The notes: generated from the sequence alone by a model not told the origin. A stretch of DNA of 39,907 nucleotides from a virus (IMGVR_UViG_3300031344_000012:1-39907); one strand, 5' to 3'. Positions 1 to 5,617 are shown, counted from the first letter of the stretch. A program made the numbers and translations.

Positions 1-75
1 CCAGCCCCAAAAGATAAGGCTCCTCGCGATGGAGGTCAAGGCTGGACAAACGTGCTTGTCTGTATGTTCCATACA
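1..75 (+). other. Stacked hairpins upstream of the first gene
   Basis: Three adjacent stem-loops can be drawn. Bases 1-6 (CCAGCC) pair with 40-45 (GGCTGG) and enclose an inner CTCC/GGAG stem. ACAA at 46-49 pairs with TTGT at 56-59. TGTATG at 61-66 pairs perfectly with CATACA at 70-75. They lie about 50 bp upstream of the start codon at 126, so they could form a structured 5' leader or part of a small RNA whose start lies outside the window. The region is richer in GC than its surroundings. No known riboswitch or tRNA consensus is recognised. Confidence 0.3.
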
Positions 76-125
76 TTGCGGCTCCGACTGGGCGTGGCTA
101 TATTAGCACAGAAAGGTGGTGTTCT

Positions 126-338
126 ATGAAAAAATCTAAAAGAGATATTTATTACAAATATAAAGTAAAAGAAGAGATATATGGGGAGGTTTGCGGACGC
201 TATCCCAAGAAAGCAATGTATAGGACAAGAGCAAGAGCTCAATCCGTTATTGATCTTGCTGGGAAAGGTAAAGATTTATTTATATATAATTGTTCTTACT
301 GTGGGAATTACCATTTAACAAGTCAAATTCAACGATAA
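126..338 (+). CDS. Small basic protein with a C-terminal CxxC motif
   Basis: A 70-residue, strongly basic protein. The N-terminal half is rich in Lys, Arg and Tyr. The C-terminal part holds NCSYCGNYHLT (CxxC followed by a His four residues later), which suggests half of a zinc site or a small zinc knuckle. The start is supported by AAAGGTGG about eight bases upstream of the ATG. It is the only plus-strand gene at the left edge and converges with the membrane protein gene ending at 347. No family is recognised; small phage CxxC/H proteins often bind nucleic acid or a host protein, but that is only a possibility here. Confidence 0.7.
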   Translation: MKKSKRDIYYKYKVKEEIYGEVCGRYPKKAMYRTRARAQSVIDLAGKGKDLFIYNCSYCGNYHLTSQIQR

Positions 339-352
339 GAATGGTTTTATCG
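333..352. terminator. Short hairpin between convergent stop codons
   Basis: CGATAA at 333-338 and TTATCG at 347-352 form a 6-bp stem with an 8-base loop, and each arm contains the stop codon of one of two convergent genes. The stem is short and there is no clear T-run, so termination is only a weak suggestion. Confidence 0.25.
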
Positions 353-538
353 AAGTCTTGGTATTGGTATATTCGCAGTACCGGCGAATAATCCGAAAGC
401 ACTTAGTACATATAATACTGTGCAGATCACAACAACTACATTTATAATTGTTTTGATCTTCGGGTCTAATGGTAGATAACTATTCACAGCAAAAAGTAGC
501 AGACCTATAACTATTAGAACTATTATTAGTCCTAACAT
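347..538 (-). CDS. Thivi_2564-family two-helix membrane protein
   Basis: A 63-residue hydrophobic protein. Residues 1-19 form one membrane helix (LGLIIVLIVIGLLLFAVN), followed by a short loop with the Pro-Leu-Asp-Pro-Lys-Ile-Lys pattern, then a second helix from about 31 to 53. This helix-PxDPKIK-helix layout is the pattern I associate with the Thivi_2564 family of small bacterial membrane proteins, whose function is unknown to me. It is the last gene of the left minus-strand operon, and its ATG directly follows the TAA of the proline-rich microprotein. Its presence in a phage suggests acquisition from a host or a role at the membrane during infection. Confidence 0.7.
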   Translation of the reverse strand: MLGLIIVLIVIGLLLFAVNSYLPLDPKIKTIINVVVVICTVLYVLSAFGLFAGTANIPIPRLR

Positions 539-619
539 TTATTTACCGTCTGATGGTTTTGGTTGTGGAAATGGTGGTTTTGGTTGTGGTTGTGGTTTTG
601 GGTGTGGATGGGTTGTCAT
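539..619 (-). CDS. 26-residue proline-rich microprotein
   Basis: A 26-codon frame, ATG to TAA, preceded by AGGA seven bases upstream and followed directly by the ATG of the membrane protein gene (TAAATG). Eleven of 26 residues are Pro, arranged as PKPQPQPKPP and PQPKP after a His-Pro start, ending in SDGK. Such runs form polyproline-II helices, and in other proteins they act as stiff linkers or SH3-like ligands. Strong repeats (CCACAACCA) also mean the coding signal could be a by-product of simple-sequence DNA. The ribosome binding site and the back-to-back coupling argue that it is translated. Confidence 0.5.
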   Translation of the reverse strand: MTTHPHPKPQPQPKPPFPQPKPSDGK

Positions 620-662
620 TGTTGTTTCCTAATATAATACAGGAATATGGTTTCCAATACAA

Positions 663-827
663 TCAACCATTCGTCGGAACATTCACAACCAACATAAGTC
701 TCTTTACTACCTTGCTTATTCGCACGCAAGACCTGCATATATCAGAACCATCATCATAATATACTGGACGATCGGGCATCTGATCTTCACAGAGAGTGCA
801 AGTTTTGTATTTGATTTTGTCTGTCAT
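663..827 (-). CDS. 54-residue zinc-ribbon microprotein
   Basis: A 54-residue protein starting ATG at 827, one base after the stop of the upstream Cys-rich gene (TAGgATG). It contains CTLC near residue 10 and CRSC near residue 31, a four-Cys zinc-ribbon spacing, with an acidic YYDDGSD stretch between the knuckles. The C-terminus is hydrophobic and Val-rich. A GAGG lies about 11 bases before the start. It belongs to the run of small Cys proteins in this operon. The function is unknown; a structural zinc site is the only supported reading. Confidence 0.55.
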   Translation of the reverse strand: MTDKIKYKTCTLCEDQMPDRPVYYDDGSDICRSCVRISKVVKRLMLVVNVPTNG

Positions 828-828
828 C

Positions 829-1047
829 CTATTCTAGCCTCGCTAATAGATGTCCCACCTCGCATTCACTCAAATGTTTGATTGGCAATTTTTCATACGT
901 CTCATAGTCATATTGACTATACTCTCCACACGCTGGACAACTACCAGATATCTTATCCAATTTACAATGTGTTTTGCAACCATCACAACTACCCTGTGCT
1001 AATTGTTGAATTGCAGATACGAGTTCTTCATAAGTAGGTTTATTCAT
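829..1047 (-). CDS. Duplicated Cys-rich protein, copy A
   Basis: A 72-residue protein from the ATG that follows GGAGCAAACA; a start four codons earlier would consume this ribosome binding site. It has the Cys pattern CDGCKTHC...CPAC (residues about 21-40), probably one zinc site, and a C-terminal helix ending in HLLARLE. A near-identical central segment occurs in the gene at 2864-3079: the block from the QQLAQGSCDGCKTHC stretch to CPACGEYSQYD is the same in both. The two are therefore a recent duplication with diverged ends. Function unknown. Confidence 0.65.
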   Translation of the reverse strand: MNKPTYEELVSAIQQLAQGSCDGCKTHCKLDKISGSCPACGEYSQYDYETYEKLPIKHLSECEVGHLLARLE

Positions 1048-1059
1048 TGTTTGCTCCAT

Positions 1060-1446
1060 TCATATTAGTAATAATAGTTTCTCTAATCGTTCTTTTCCAT
1101 AAATATGTTTGTTATCAAGTTGTGGAATGTGATTACCATTGATCCAATATTCAGTTTCTCCATCACCCCATTCAATAACAGGTCCATCTTCCCGATGACG
1201 TTTGCCATTGAGATACCAATGTTTGTCTCCATTAGCAAGCTCAATAGCAGGACCATCTTCCCGATGACGTTTGCCATTGAGAAACCAACATTTGGTTCCA
1301 TTAGCATACTCAACAGCAGGCATCGTCAATCCAGTTTCTGGATCAATCTCTTCCCGATGAAGTTTGCCATTGAGAAACCAACACTTGTTTCCATTAGCGT
1401 CAGTTTGACAGTATAGTTTTCCAAGTAGTTTTTTGATGAAGTTCAT
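1060..1446 (-). CDS. HREDGPA-repeat protein A
   Basis: A 128-residue protein made mostly of repeats of about 22 residues with the pattern ANGxKxWxLNGKxHREDGPAIE. Roughly three full copies are followed by a degenerate one (GETEYWINGNHIPQLDN) and a C-terminal helix KERLEKLLLLI. These Gly-Asn/Trp-rich beta repeats resemble the MORN-type repeats seen in many phages, giant viruses and some bacteria; no enzymatic residues are visible. Two further genes at 1466 and 2180 share the same build. A short relic frame coding MNKPECKK lies just upstream and overlaps the start, echoing the start of the neighbouring copy and suggesting unequal recombination. The function is probably binding or scaffolding, by inference only. 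Confidence 0.7.
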   Translation of the reverse strand: MNFIKKLLGKLYCQTDANGNKCWFLNGKLHREEIDPETGLTMPAVEYANGTKCWFLNGKRHREDGPAIELANGDKHWYLNGKRHREDGPVIEWGDGETEYWINGNHIPQLDNKHIYGKERLEKLLLLI

Positions 1447-1465
1447 TTTTTACATTCAGGTTTAT

Positions 1466-1837
1466 TCATATTAGTAGTAAAAACTTTTGCAAGTTTTCTT
1501 TTCCATAAATATGTTTGTTATCTAATTGTGGAATGTGATTGCCATTGATATAGTATCGAGTTTCTCCATCAGCAAATTCAATAGCAGGACCATCTTCTCG
1601 ATGACGTTTGTCATTGAGATACCAAGCTTTGTTTCCATCAGCATGCTCAACAGTAGGCATCGTCAATCCAGTTTCTGGATTGATATCTTCTCGATGAAGT
1701 TTGCCACTGAGATACCAAAATTTGCCTCCATCAGCAAACTCAACAGCAGGTCCATCTTTCCGATGAAATATGCCATTGAGATACCACCATTTGTTTCCAT
1801 TAGCATCAATTTCACATTCAGGTTTATCATTATTCAT
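1466..1837 (-). CDS. HREDGPA-repeat protein B
   Basis: A 123-residue paralogue of its neighbours at 1060 and 2180. It has repeats of the type ADGxKxWYLxGKxHRED, one of them interrupted by the insert INPETGLTMPTVE that the copy at 1060 also carries. It ends with the same YYINGNHIPQLDNKHIYGK segment and a Leu-rich tail (LQKFLLLI). The ATG overlaps the stop of the upstream gene as ATGA. Alignment of the three paralogues shows that whole repeats are gained or lost while the C-terminal 35 residues are kept. Confidence 0.7.
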   Translation of the reverse strand: MNNDKPECEIDANGNKWWYLNGIFHRKDGPAVEFADGGKFWYLSGKLHREDINPETGLTMPTVEHADGNKAWYLNDKRHREDGPAIEFADGETRYYINGNHIPQLDNKHIYGKENLQKFLLLI

Positions 1838-2163
1838 ATCAACGCCAATAGTTTTTCTAATCGTTCCAATGTTATATCATATGGTAATAGGCTATTTATT
1901 GTTGCTATCCTTGTCACCGTTATTATTGGAAGACTATTGGTTTTTTGGAGTATCATAGTTGCGTCAACATATGTATTCCAACACACACCATACTCACCTA
2001 AGGTTATGTTCCAATTATAGTAATTAGAACGAACCATTTTACATCTTGGACAGGAATGGAATTCAGGATTTGTATGAATGTGACTTATCCATTTATACTT
2101 CTCCAATCGCATTATATGATTACACCTGCGACAACGCATCCTTTTTCGTGTTCTCCAATTCAT
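1834..2163 (-). CDS. Zinc-finger-like protein with shared C-terminal tail
   Basis: A 109-residue protein starting at the ATG behind GGAGCACACAAC; a TTG five codons upstream is possible but would include that site. The N-terminus is very basic (MNWRTRKRMRC) and leads into CRRC at about residues 11-14 and CPRC at about 38-41, a probable zinc ribbon. The second half is hydrophobic and ends in LERLEKLLALI, the same kind of tail as the HREDGPA-repeat proteins although the rest is unrelated. The bases before the start contain a direct repeat of AATGAATTGGAG, a scar of local duplication. Confidence 0.6.
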   Translation of the reverse strand: MNWRTRKRMRCRRCNHIMRLEKYKWISHIHTNPEFHSCPRCKMVRSNYYNWNITLGEYGVCWNTYVDATMILQKTNSLPIITVTRIATINSLLPYDITLERLEKLLALI

Positions 2164-2179
2164 TGTTGTGTGCTCCAAT

Positions 2180-2467
2180 TCATTTTAGTAGTAATAGTTT
2201 CTCCAATCGTTCTTTTCCATAAATATGTTTGTTATCTAATTGTGGAACGTGATTACCATTGATCCAGTATCGAGTTTCTCCATTAGCAAACTCAACAGCA
2301 GGTCCGTCTTCTCGATGACATTTGCCATTGAGGTACCACCATTTGTCTCCATTAGCACCCTCAATAGCAGGTCCATTTTCCCGATGAAGATTGCCATTGA
2401 GATACCAATATTTGCTTCCATTAGCACTCTCAACAGTAGGTCCGTCTTCCCGATGATTGTCAGTCAT
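2180..2467 (-). CDS. HREDGPA-repeat protein C
   Basis: A 95-residue member of the repeat family at 1060 and 1466. It begins inside a repeat (NHREDGPTVES) and carries two complete ANGxKxWYLNGxxHRExGPA units, the terminal ETRYWINGNHVPQLDN unit and the helix ERLEKLLLLK. The ATG overlaps the preceding stop codon (ATGA). The absence of any N-terminal sequence outside the repeats suggests truncation or repeat loss relative to its sisters. The function is unknown. Confidence 0.68.
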   Translation of the reverse strand: MTDNHREDGPTVESANGSKYWYLNGNLHRENGPAIEGANGDKWWYLNGKCHREDGPAVEFANGETRYWINGNHVPQLDNKHIYGKERLEKLLLLK

Positions 2468-2679
2468 TTCAATACCAGCATCTTCTCGAACCCCTCTGCA
2501 TCAACATTAGCATTATTATATTCATTATATGCTTTGATGAATGCTGCTGGTGTTTCTTTATCAATCAGCGTACCATCACCATATCCATCTTCTTTTATTT
2601 GAACCATTCCAATTCCCATCCACAATGGATCAGTCCAGTATTCTATTGCTAATTTTAGGTGCTCGCGATGGGATGTCAT
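2464..2679 (-). CDS. Small acidic protein, unknown
   Basis: A 71-residue protein beginning MTSHREHLK at an ATG that overlaps the previous stop (ATGA); a start five codons upstream would lie inside the previous gene. It is rich in Tyr, Trp and Asp/Glu, has a Gly-rich turn (DGYGDGTL), and ends in VDAEGFEKMLVLK, a variant of the Leu-rich C-terminal tail found on four neighbours. No family is recognised. Confidence 0.6.
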   Translation of the reverse strand: MTSHREHLKLAIEYWTDPLWMGIGMVQIKEDGYGDGTLIDKETPAAFIKAYNEYNNANVDAEGFEKMLVLK

Positions 2680-2867
2680 TGGTGCCCAGCCCATTCTATT
2701 AGATCATCGATCGCATCGGACTGTGTTGATGGATTGAAAAACTTCTCTGCGAATGCAGTTTGCTCTGCCTGTGAAGCTTGCTTATACCAAGCACTAAATA
2801 TGGCAATTAGTATCTGGTGCTCACCAAATATGGCAATTAGTGTCTGGTGCTGTTGTATTGTTTTCAT
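2676..2867 (-). CDS. Small protein with an internal 10-residue duplication
   Basis: A 63-residue protein translated from an ATGA overlap with the upstream Cys-rich gene. The N-terminus contains a tandem duplication of ten residues, HQTLIAIFGE followed by HQILIAIFSA, which corresponds to the 30-bp DNA repeat listed separately. The rest is helical and Ala/Gln-rich with an acidic end (DAIDDLIEWAGHQ). The function is unknown. Confidence 0.6.
   Translation of the reverse strand: MKTIQQHQTLIAIFGEHQILIAIFSAWYKQASQAEQTAFAEKFFNPSTQSDAIDDLIEWAGHQ
2796..2851. repeat. 30-bp tandem direct repeat, two copies
   Basis: The 26-base unit AATATGGCAATTAGT plus TCTGGTGCT and its flanks occurs at 2796-2821 and 2826-2851 with one mismatch. 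The period is 30 bp, so the reading frame is kept and ten amino acids are duplicated in the gene at 2676. Confidence 0.85.
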
Positions 2868-3079
2868 TTTAGCCGATCCAATAATTGTCCGACCTCACAT
2901 TCTGGTTTATGTATTGCTGGAAGTATTTCATAACAATCATCGTCATATTGACTATACTCTCCGCACGCTGGACAACTACCAGATATCTTATCCAATTTAC
3001 AGTGTGTTTTGCAACCATCACAACTACCCTGTGCTAATTGTTGAATTGCGTATACGAGTTCTTGATATGTAGGTTTCAT
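2864..3079 (-). CDS. Duplicated Cys-rich protein, copy B
   Basis: A 71-residue paralogue of the gene at 829-1047. Both begin with Met-(Asn)-Lys-Pro-Thr-Tyr, share CDGCKTHC and CPACGEYSQYD, and end with a charged C-terminal helix (CEVGQLLDRLK). DNA identity is near complete over about 125 bp of the centre (for example 2950-3072 against 930-1050) and falls at both ends. The ATG overlaps the stop of the upstream gene. A single structural zinc site is likely from the Cys spacing; the role is unknown. Confidence 0.65.
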   Translation of the reverse strand: MKPTYQELVYAIQQLAQGSCDGCKTHCKLDKISGSCPACGEYSQYDDDCYEILPAIHKPECEVGQLLDRLK

Positions 3080-3378
3080 TTATTGCCCTTCACTTTGTTC
3101 CACAACCATTTTATACCACTGAATGACATACCAGATCGTCGTTGTGGTGCTATAACTTCACAAGGTAGGTTATAGTCTTCGTATGATAGGTTTGTATCCA
3201 TTGAAGCCTCTAACATCCAAACTGGTAATATCACGCGGTAGGCACCTTTTCCAACCATATAACTATATACACCGAAAGGTTCGATCTTCCAACCATTAGC
3301 AACAAGAATATCTTCAACATTTATTAGTTGTTGTTCATTGTTTGCTCCATTCATATTTTCAATAGATTGTATTTTCAT
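3076..3378 (-). CDS. Unknown 100-residue protein
   Basis: A 100-residue protein, ATGA-coupled to its upstream neighbour. It has a short N-terminal Asn/Gln-rich stretch, a central beta-rich part (GWKIEPFGVYSYMVGKGAYRV) and a basic C-terminus ending KGNK, the same four residues that end the gene at 3375. The DNA for the N-terminus contains GGAGCAAACAATGAA, the start signal used by other genes of this operon, but in a different frame where it opens a three-codon dead end. That is a visible trace of recombination between neighbouring genes. No family is recognised. Confidence 0.6.
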   Translation of the reverse strand: MKIQSIENMNGANNEQQLINVEDILVANGWKIEPFGVYSYMVGKGAYRVILPVWMLEASMDTNLSYEDYNLPCEVIAPQRRSGMSFSGIKWLWNKVKGNK

Positions 3379-3698
3379 TTATTACCCTTGCGGTAGGCTT
3401 TAACTTCTTCAACCTTTTTATTGAAGTCTTCATCACCAGTATATTTTTCCAATATATCTACATAATCTTCTGCTTCCCAGTATAGAGATAACTCTTCCAT
3501 TGCCATATCATAGTCTGTTTGGACTTCGTTTGTGATAACTCGACGACGTCCATTGCAATGATGACAGAGTTTTGTTCCGAATATGGATGATATATGACAA
3601 CGAGGTTCTCGACCTTTACCACCACAGCATTGGCATTGCTGTATCTTGTCATAATTATCTCTTATAGATTGTAATTCTTCATAAGTAGGTTTATTCAT
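3375..3698 (-). CDS. Zinc-finger (DnaJ-type CxxCxGxG-like) protein
   Basis: A 107-residue protein from the ATG behind GGAGCAAACA. It has CQCCGGKGRE near residue 22 and CHHCNGRRR near residue 45, a spacing like a single pair of DnaJ-type CxxCxGxG knuckles, followed by an acidic Tyr-rich helical half and a Lys-rich end. Its first residues (MNKPTYEEL) match copy A at 829, so the start region has been exchanged. A role in binding a partner protein or nucleic acid is plausible but not shown. Confidence 0.6.
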   Translation of the reverse strand: MNKPTYEELQSIRDNYDKIQQCQCCGGKGREPRCHISSIFGTKLCHHCNGRRRVITNEVQTDYDMAMEELSLYWEAEDYVDILEKYTGDEDFNKKVEEVKAYRKGNK

Positions 3699-3834
3699 TG
3701 TTTGCTCCATTCATTATATCATTGCAATTAGGACATAGCAACGATGTATGCCCTTCTTCTTCTACGTGTTCTGTCATCGTGTTAGCGTCGAACATTTTAC
3801 CACAATCATCGCAACACTTTTGTTGTTGTATCAT
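3691..3834 (-). CDS. 47-residue zinc-ribbon microprotein
   Basis: A 47-residue protein whose ATG overlaps the stop of the upstream gene (ATGA) and whose end overlaps the start of the next gene by eight bases. It has CCDDCGKMF at residues 7-15 and CPNC at 34-37 with a His-containing acidic stretch between them (TEHVEEEGH), a typical two-knuckle zinc ribbon. Its last codons encode MNGANNE and are the same DNA that serves as ribosome binding site and start for the following gene. Function unknown. Confidence 0.6.
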   Translation of the reverse strand: MIQQQKCCDDCGKMFDANTMTEHVEEEGHTSLLCPNCNDIMNGANNE

Positions 3835-4022
3835 TTTGACTGCCTTGGAGATATATGTGTTTGACGATGCGGTTCATATTTGAATGGATTACCAGACCAA
3901 TTCCATTGTTCTGATGGTTGATAATCTATTTTGATTAGATATTCCTTGAATGTTATATCGCTGTGATATTGTTGCCAGTCGTGTCGTAGTATTGATCGTT
4001 TTAGTTTTGATTGTGTGCTCAT
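3831..4022 (-). CDS. Small basic/aromatic protein, unknown
   Basis: A 63-residue protein with a strong ribosome binding site (TAGGAG, seven bases before ATG), which overlaps the stop codon of the 18-residue membrane peptide upstream. It is rich in Gln, Ser, Tyr, Trp and His (for example EQWNWSGNPFKYEPHRQTH) and contains no Cys. It is probably cytosolic. No family is recognised. Confidence 0.6.
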   Translation of the reverse strand: MSTQSKLKRSILRHDWQQYHSDITFKEYLIKIDYQPSEQWNWSGNPFKYEPHRQTHISPRQSK

Positions 4023-4032
4023 TTTTATTCTC

Positions 4033-4089
4033 CTAAAAGTATAGCACCAGATATACTACTAAAAGTATAAATATTAATGCAAGTATCAT
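4033..4089 (-). CDS. 18-residue transmembrane microprotein
   Basis: A 19-codon frame (ATG to TAG) encoding MILALIFILLVVYLVLYF, a single uncharged membrane helix with no other sequence. It is preceded by AAGGACGGG about six bases upstream of the ATG. Its stop codon sits inside the TAGGAG ribosome binding site of the next gene, so translation of the two is probably linked. Alternatively, the stretch could simply be a promoter-like AT-rich spacer, since the only other feature in this 85-bp gap would be a promoter. Confidence 0.5.
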   Translation of the reverse strand: MILALIFILLVVYLVLYF

Positions 4090-4107
4090 TTTCCCGTCCT
4101 TATTAGA

Positions 4108-4581
4108 TTACTCATTGCCGTTAGCCTTGCGCCAGTCGCGAATGAATGATACTTCTTCTTCTGTAAGAAGCATTGGTGTGAGCGGACCTTCTAGTAGCCG
4201 TTTCATATCTTTTACGAATTGCTTTTTCTTTGTTGCAGTCTTTTCTATACTTGGACCTCGTCCTGCTCGTTCTATTACTGCTCCGCCTGCTTTGAGCTTA
4301 TTTGATAATTTGCTAACAGTGCTATTAGCGGTTCCTACTGCGTGTGCTATCTCGGTCTGTTTCTTTCCTGCTAATAGCATTTCGTTTATCTTATTGACCT
4401 GTTGTTGTGTTAGTGGTACTTTCTTTCCGCCTGGCATATCTTCTTCTTCCTTTCTATGTGGTTTGTATTTCCTAAAATAGTTAATATGTTTATCTTCTGG
4501 TATGATACCTTCCTCAAGCCATAATTGAAATTCACTCTCTGTTCTAAATAATCGTCTCGTGAAATCAAGTAGATTGATCAT
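4108..4581 (-). CDS. Helix-turn-helix DNA-binding protein
   Basis: A 157-residue protein. The middle (about residues 56-93) reads LTQQQVNKINEMLLAGKKQT followed by EIAHAVGTANSTVSKLSNKL, a clear resolvase/Hin-type helix-turn-helix with TEIA in the first helix and STVSKL in the recognition helix. The N-terminal 45 residues are charged. A Met-Pro-Gly-Gly-Lys-Lys internal start directly before the HTH could make a shorter form. It overlaps the upstream HTH gene by 17 bp. It is probably a transcription regulator of the accessory operon or of the switch between operons. Confidence 0.7.
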   Translation of the reverse strand: MINLLDFTRRLFRTESEFQLWLEEGIIPEDKHINYFRKYKPHRKEEEDMPGGKKVPLTQQQVNKINEMLLAGKKQTEIAHAVGTANSTVSKLSNKLKAGGAVIERAGRGPSIEKTATKKKQFVKDMKRLLEGPLTPMLLTEEEVSFIRDWRKANGNE

Positions 4582-4978
4582 ATTTATAGAGTTTCTTTAT
4601 GATTTTCCTATACTTATCTGATGATAAGATTATCTTTGGAACTCGTCTCACTATGCCGCCTGCAGGTTTTATATTATTCCTATCGCTATAATCTACATTC
4701 CCAATAATACACTTTACTACTGACGATTGATTTATATTGAGCTCTTTTGCAATCTCATCCTGTGATCTATCTTGTAATATCCTTTCAACTACTATAAATT
4801 GCTTATCAGTTAGATGCTGTTTCAATTCATCAATAATGATGGAGAAGGCTTCTGCATTCATCTCTATTACATTCTCATCAATAATTGATTGTTCAACATA
4901 TGGTGTCCATTTAAGTTGTTCGTCGCTGACTTGTATCTCGGCAAACTTATATTGCATCTCTCTAACTCGCTTGTTCAT
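4565..4978 (-). CDS. Sigma-region-4-like HTH protein
   Basis: A 137-residue protein. The region from about residue 56 (LTDKQFIVVERILQDRSQDE, then IAKELNINQSSVVKCIIGN) has the layout of sigma-70 region 4: a first helix, then SQDEIA and SSVVK as the two HTH helices. It is followed by IKPAGGIVRR. The plus-strand gene at 8883 has the same order (LTDHQ, SQQEIS, STVCK, GN, YGGIHRK), so the two are distant paralogues. It is the first gene after the 5002-5051 hairpin and starts with TAGG upstream of the ATG. A role as a sigma-like or promoter-binding regulator is inferred. Confidence 0.65.
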   Translation of the reverse strand: MNKRVREMQYKFAEIQVSDEQLKWTPYVEQSIIDENVIEMNAEAFSIIIDELKQHLTDKQFIVVERILQDRSQDEIAKELNINQSSVVKCIIGNVDYSDRNNIKPAGGIVRRVPKIILSSDKYRKIIKKLYKYDQST

Positions 4979-5001
4979 ATGAATACCTATATCAGAAAGA
5001 G

Positions 5002-5051
5002 AAATACCGTCTATTATACGGAAAGGACCTAACGTATAATAGACGGTATTT
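5002..5051 (-). terminator. Perfect 18-bp inverted-repeat terminator
   Basis: Arms 5002-5019 and 5034-5051 are exact reverse complements over 18 bp (AAATACCGTCTATTATAC) with a 14-base loop. It lies eight bases past the stop of the ssDNA-binding-like gene; read on minus, the stem runs into TTTCTCTTTC. It probably terminates the ssDNA-binding transcript. The arm also carries TATAAT, so it could double as an operator or promoter for the downstream HTH gene. Confidence 0.7.
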
Positions 5052-5058
5052 AGTTTTA

Positions 5059-5604
5059 TTATGCAAGTACTACTGCTTCAAATGGAAGCTTTGCAATCTG
5101 TTTGTCCATATATTCTTTGTCAGGATTTGCTAATCGTTCGAGGTATTTCATATCGAACTCGTCTACTGCAAGTAATTCACTGGCAGATAGCGGACGTCTT
5201 GGTTTTGGTGCTACTCGATAATATGTGCTTGCTCCACCGTCTGGATTCTTTATGATATTGATATCATATCCGATTGGATCACCCCAGTCGGCATCATTGA
5301 CTAATGCTTGTATTCCTGTGTATATTAGTTGTCCGAAGTCTAATACTTTGATTGTATCATCGGATCGGTCTAATACTGCTGCGTAAAAGTGGATCTGTTC
5401 TTTTACTGGGAGAGAAGTTGTAAGATTAAGTTTGGTGTCTTTACTTACATTGATCCAATGTTTGTTATCGATGTTGTATTTCTTTGCTTTGTATGGATCG
5501 GATACAAAGCGTACGATATTGTTGCCCTTTTGAATTTCGTAGAACTCTGTTTTTACTAAAATTTTCTTATCCGCTTGCTGATCATTCCATAATGAATTGT
5601 TCAT
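5059..5604 (-). CDS. ssDNA-binding protein-like
   Basis: A 181-residue protein from the ATG of MNNSLWND; an upstream GTG/Met 18 codons earlier is less likely. It shows the features of phage single-stranded DNA-binding proteins of the gp32-like OB-fold type: an N-terminal GNNIVRFVSDPYK segment, a central beta strand set (FYAAVLDRSDDTIKVLDFGQ), GDPIGYDINIIKNPDGG, and YYRVAPKPRRPLS near the end. The C-terminus is not strongly acidic. It would coat ssDNA during replication and recombination and fits with the polymerase and endonuclease VII genes just across the divergent control region. It is transcribed alone, with its own promoter and terminator. Confidence 0.6.
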   Translation of the reverse strand: MNNSLWNDQQADKKILVKTEFYEIQKGNNIVRFVSDPYKAKKYNIDNKHWINVSKDTKLNLTTSLPVKEQIHFYAAVLDRSDDTIKVLDFGQLIYTGIQALVNDADWGDPIGYDINIIKNPDGGASTYYRVAPKPRRPLSASELLAVDEFDMKYLERLANPDKEYMDKQIAKLPFEAVVLA

Positions 5605-5617
5605 TGTCTTACTTTCT

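Noticed and set aside
1-125. tRNA or known riboswitch at the left edge
   Set aside because: No T-loop GTTCGA-type sequence, no cloverleaf and no known riboswitch core.
36-242. Minus-strand 68-codon frame opposite the first gene
   Set aside because: Antisense to the gene at 126 with a good ribosome binding site; no binding site of its own and implausible composition.
553-759. Plus-strand frame rich in Val/Leu
   Set aside because: Reverse complement of the proline-rich repeat and zinc-ribbon gene; Val tracts arise from GGTTGTGG repeats; no ribosome binding site.
1105-1416. Plus-strand repeat-like frames opposite the HREDGPA genes
   Set aside because: Repeats are mirrored from the coding strand; no binding site and opposite to a coupled operon.
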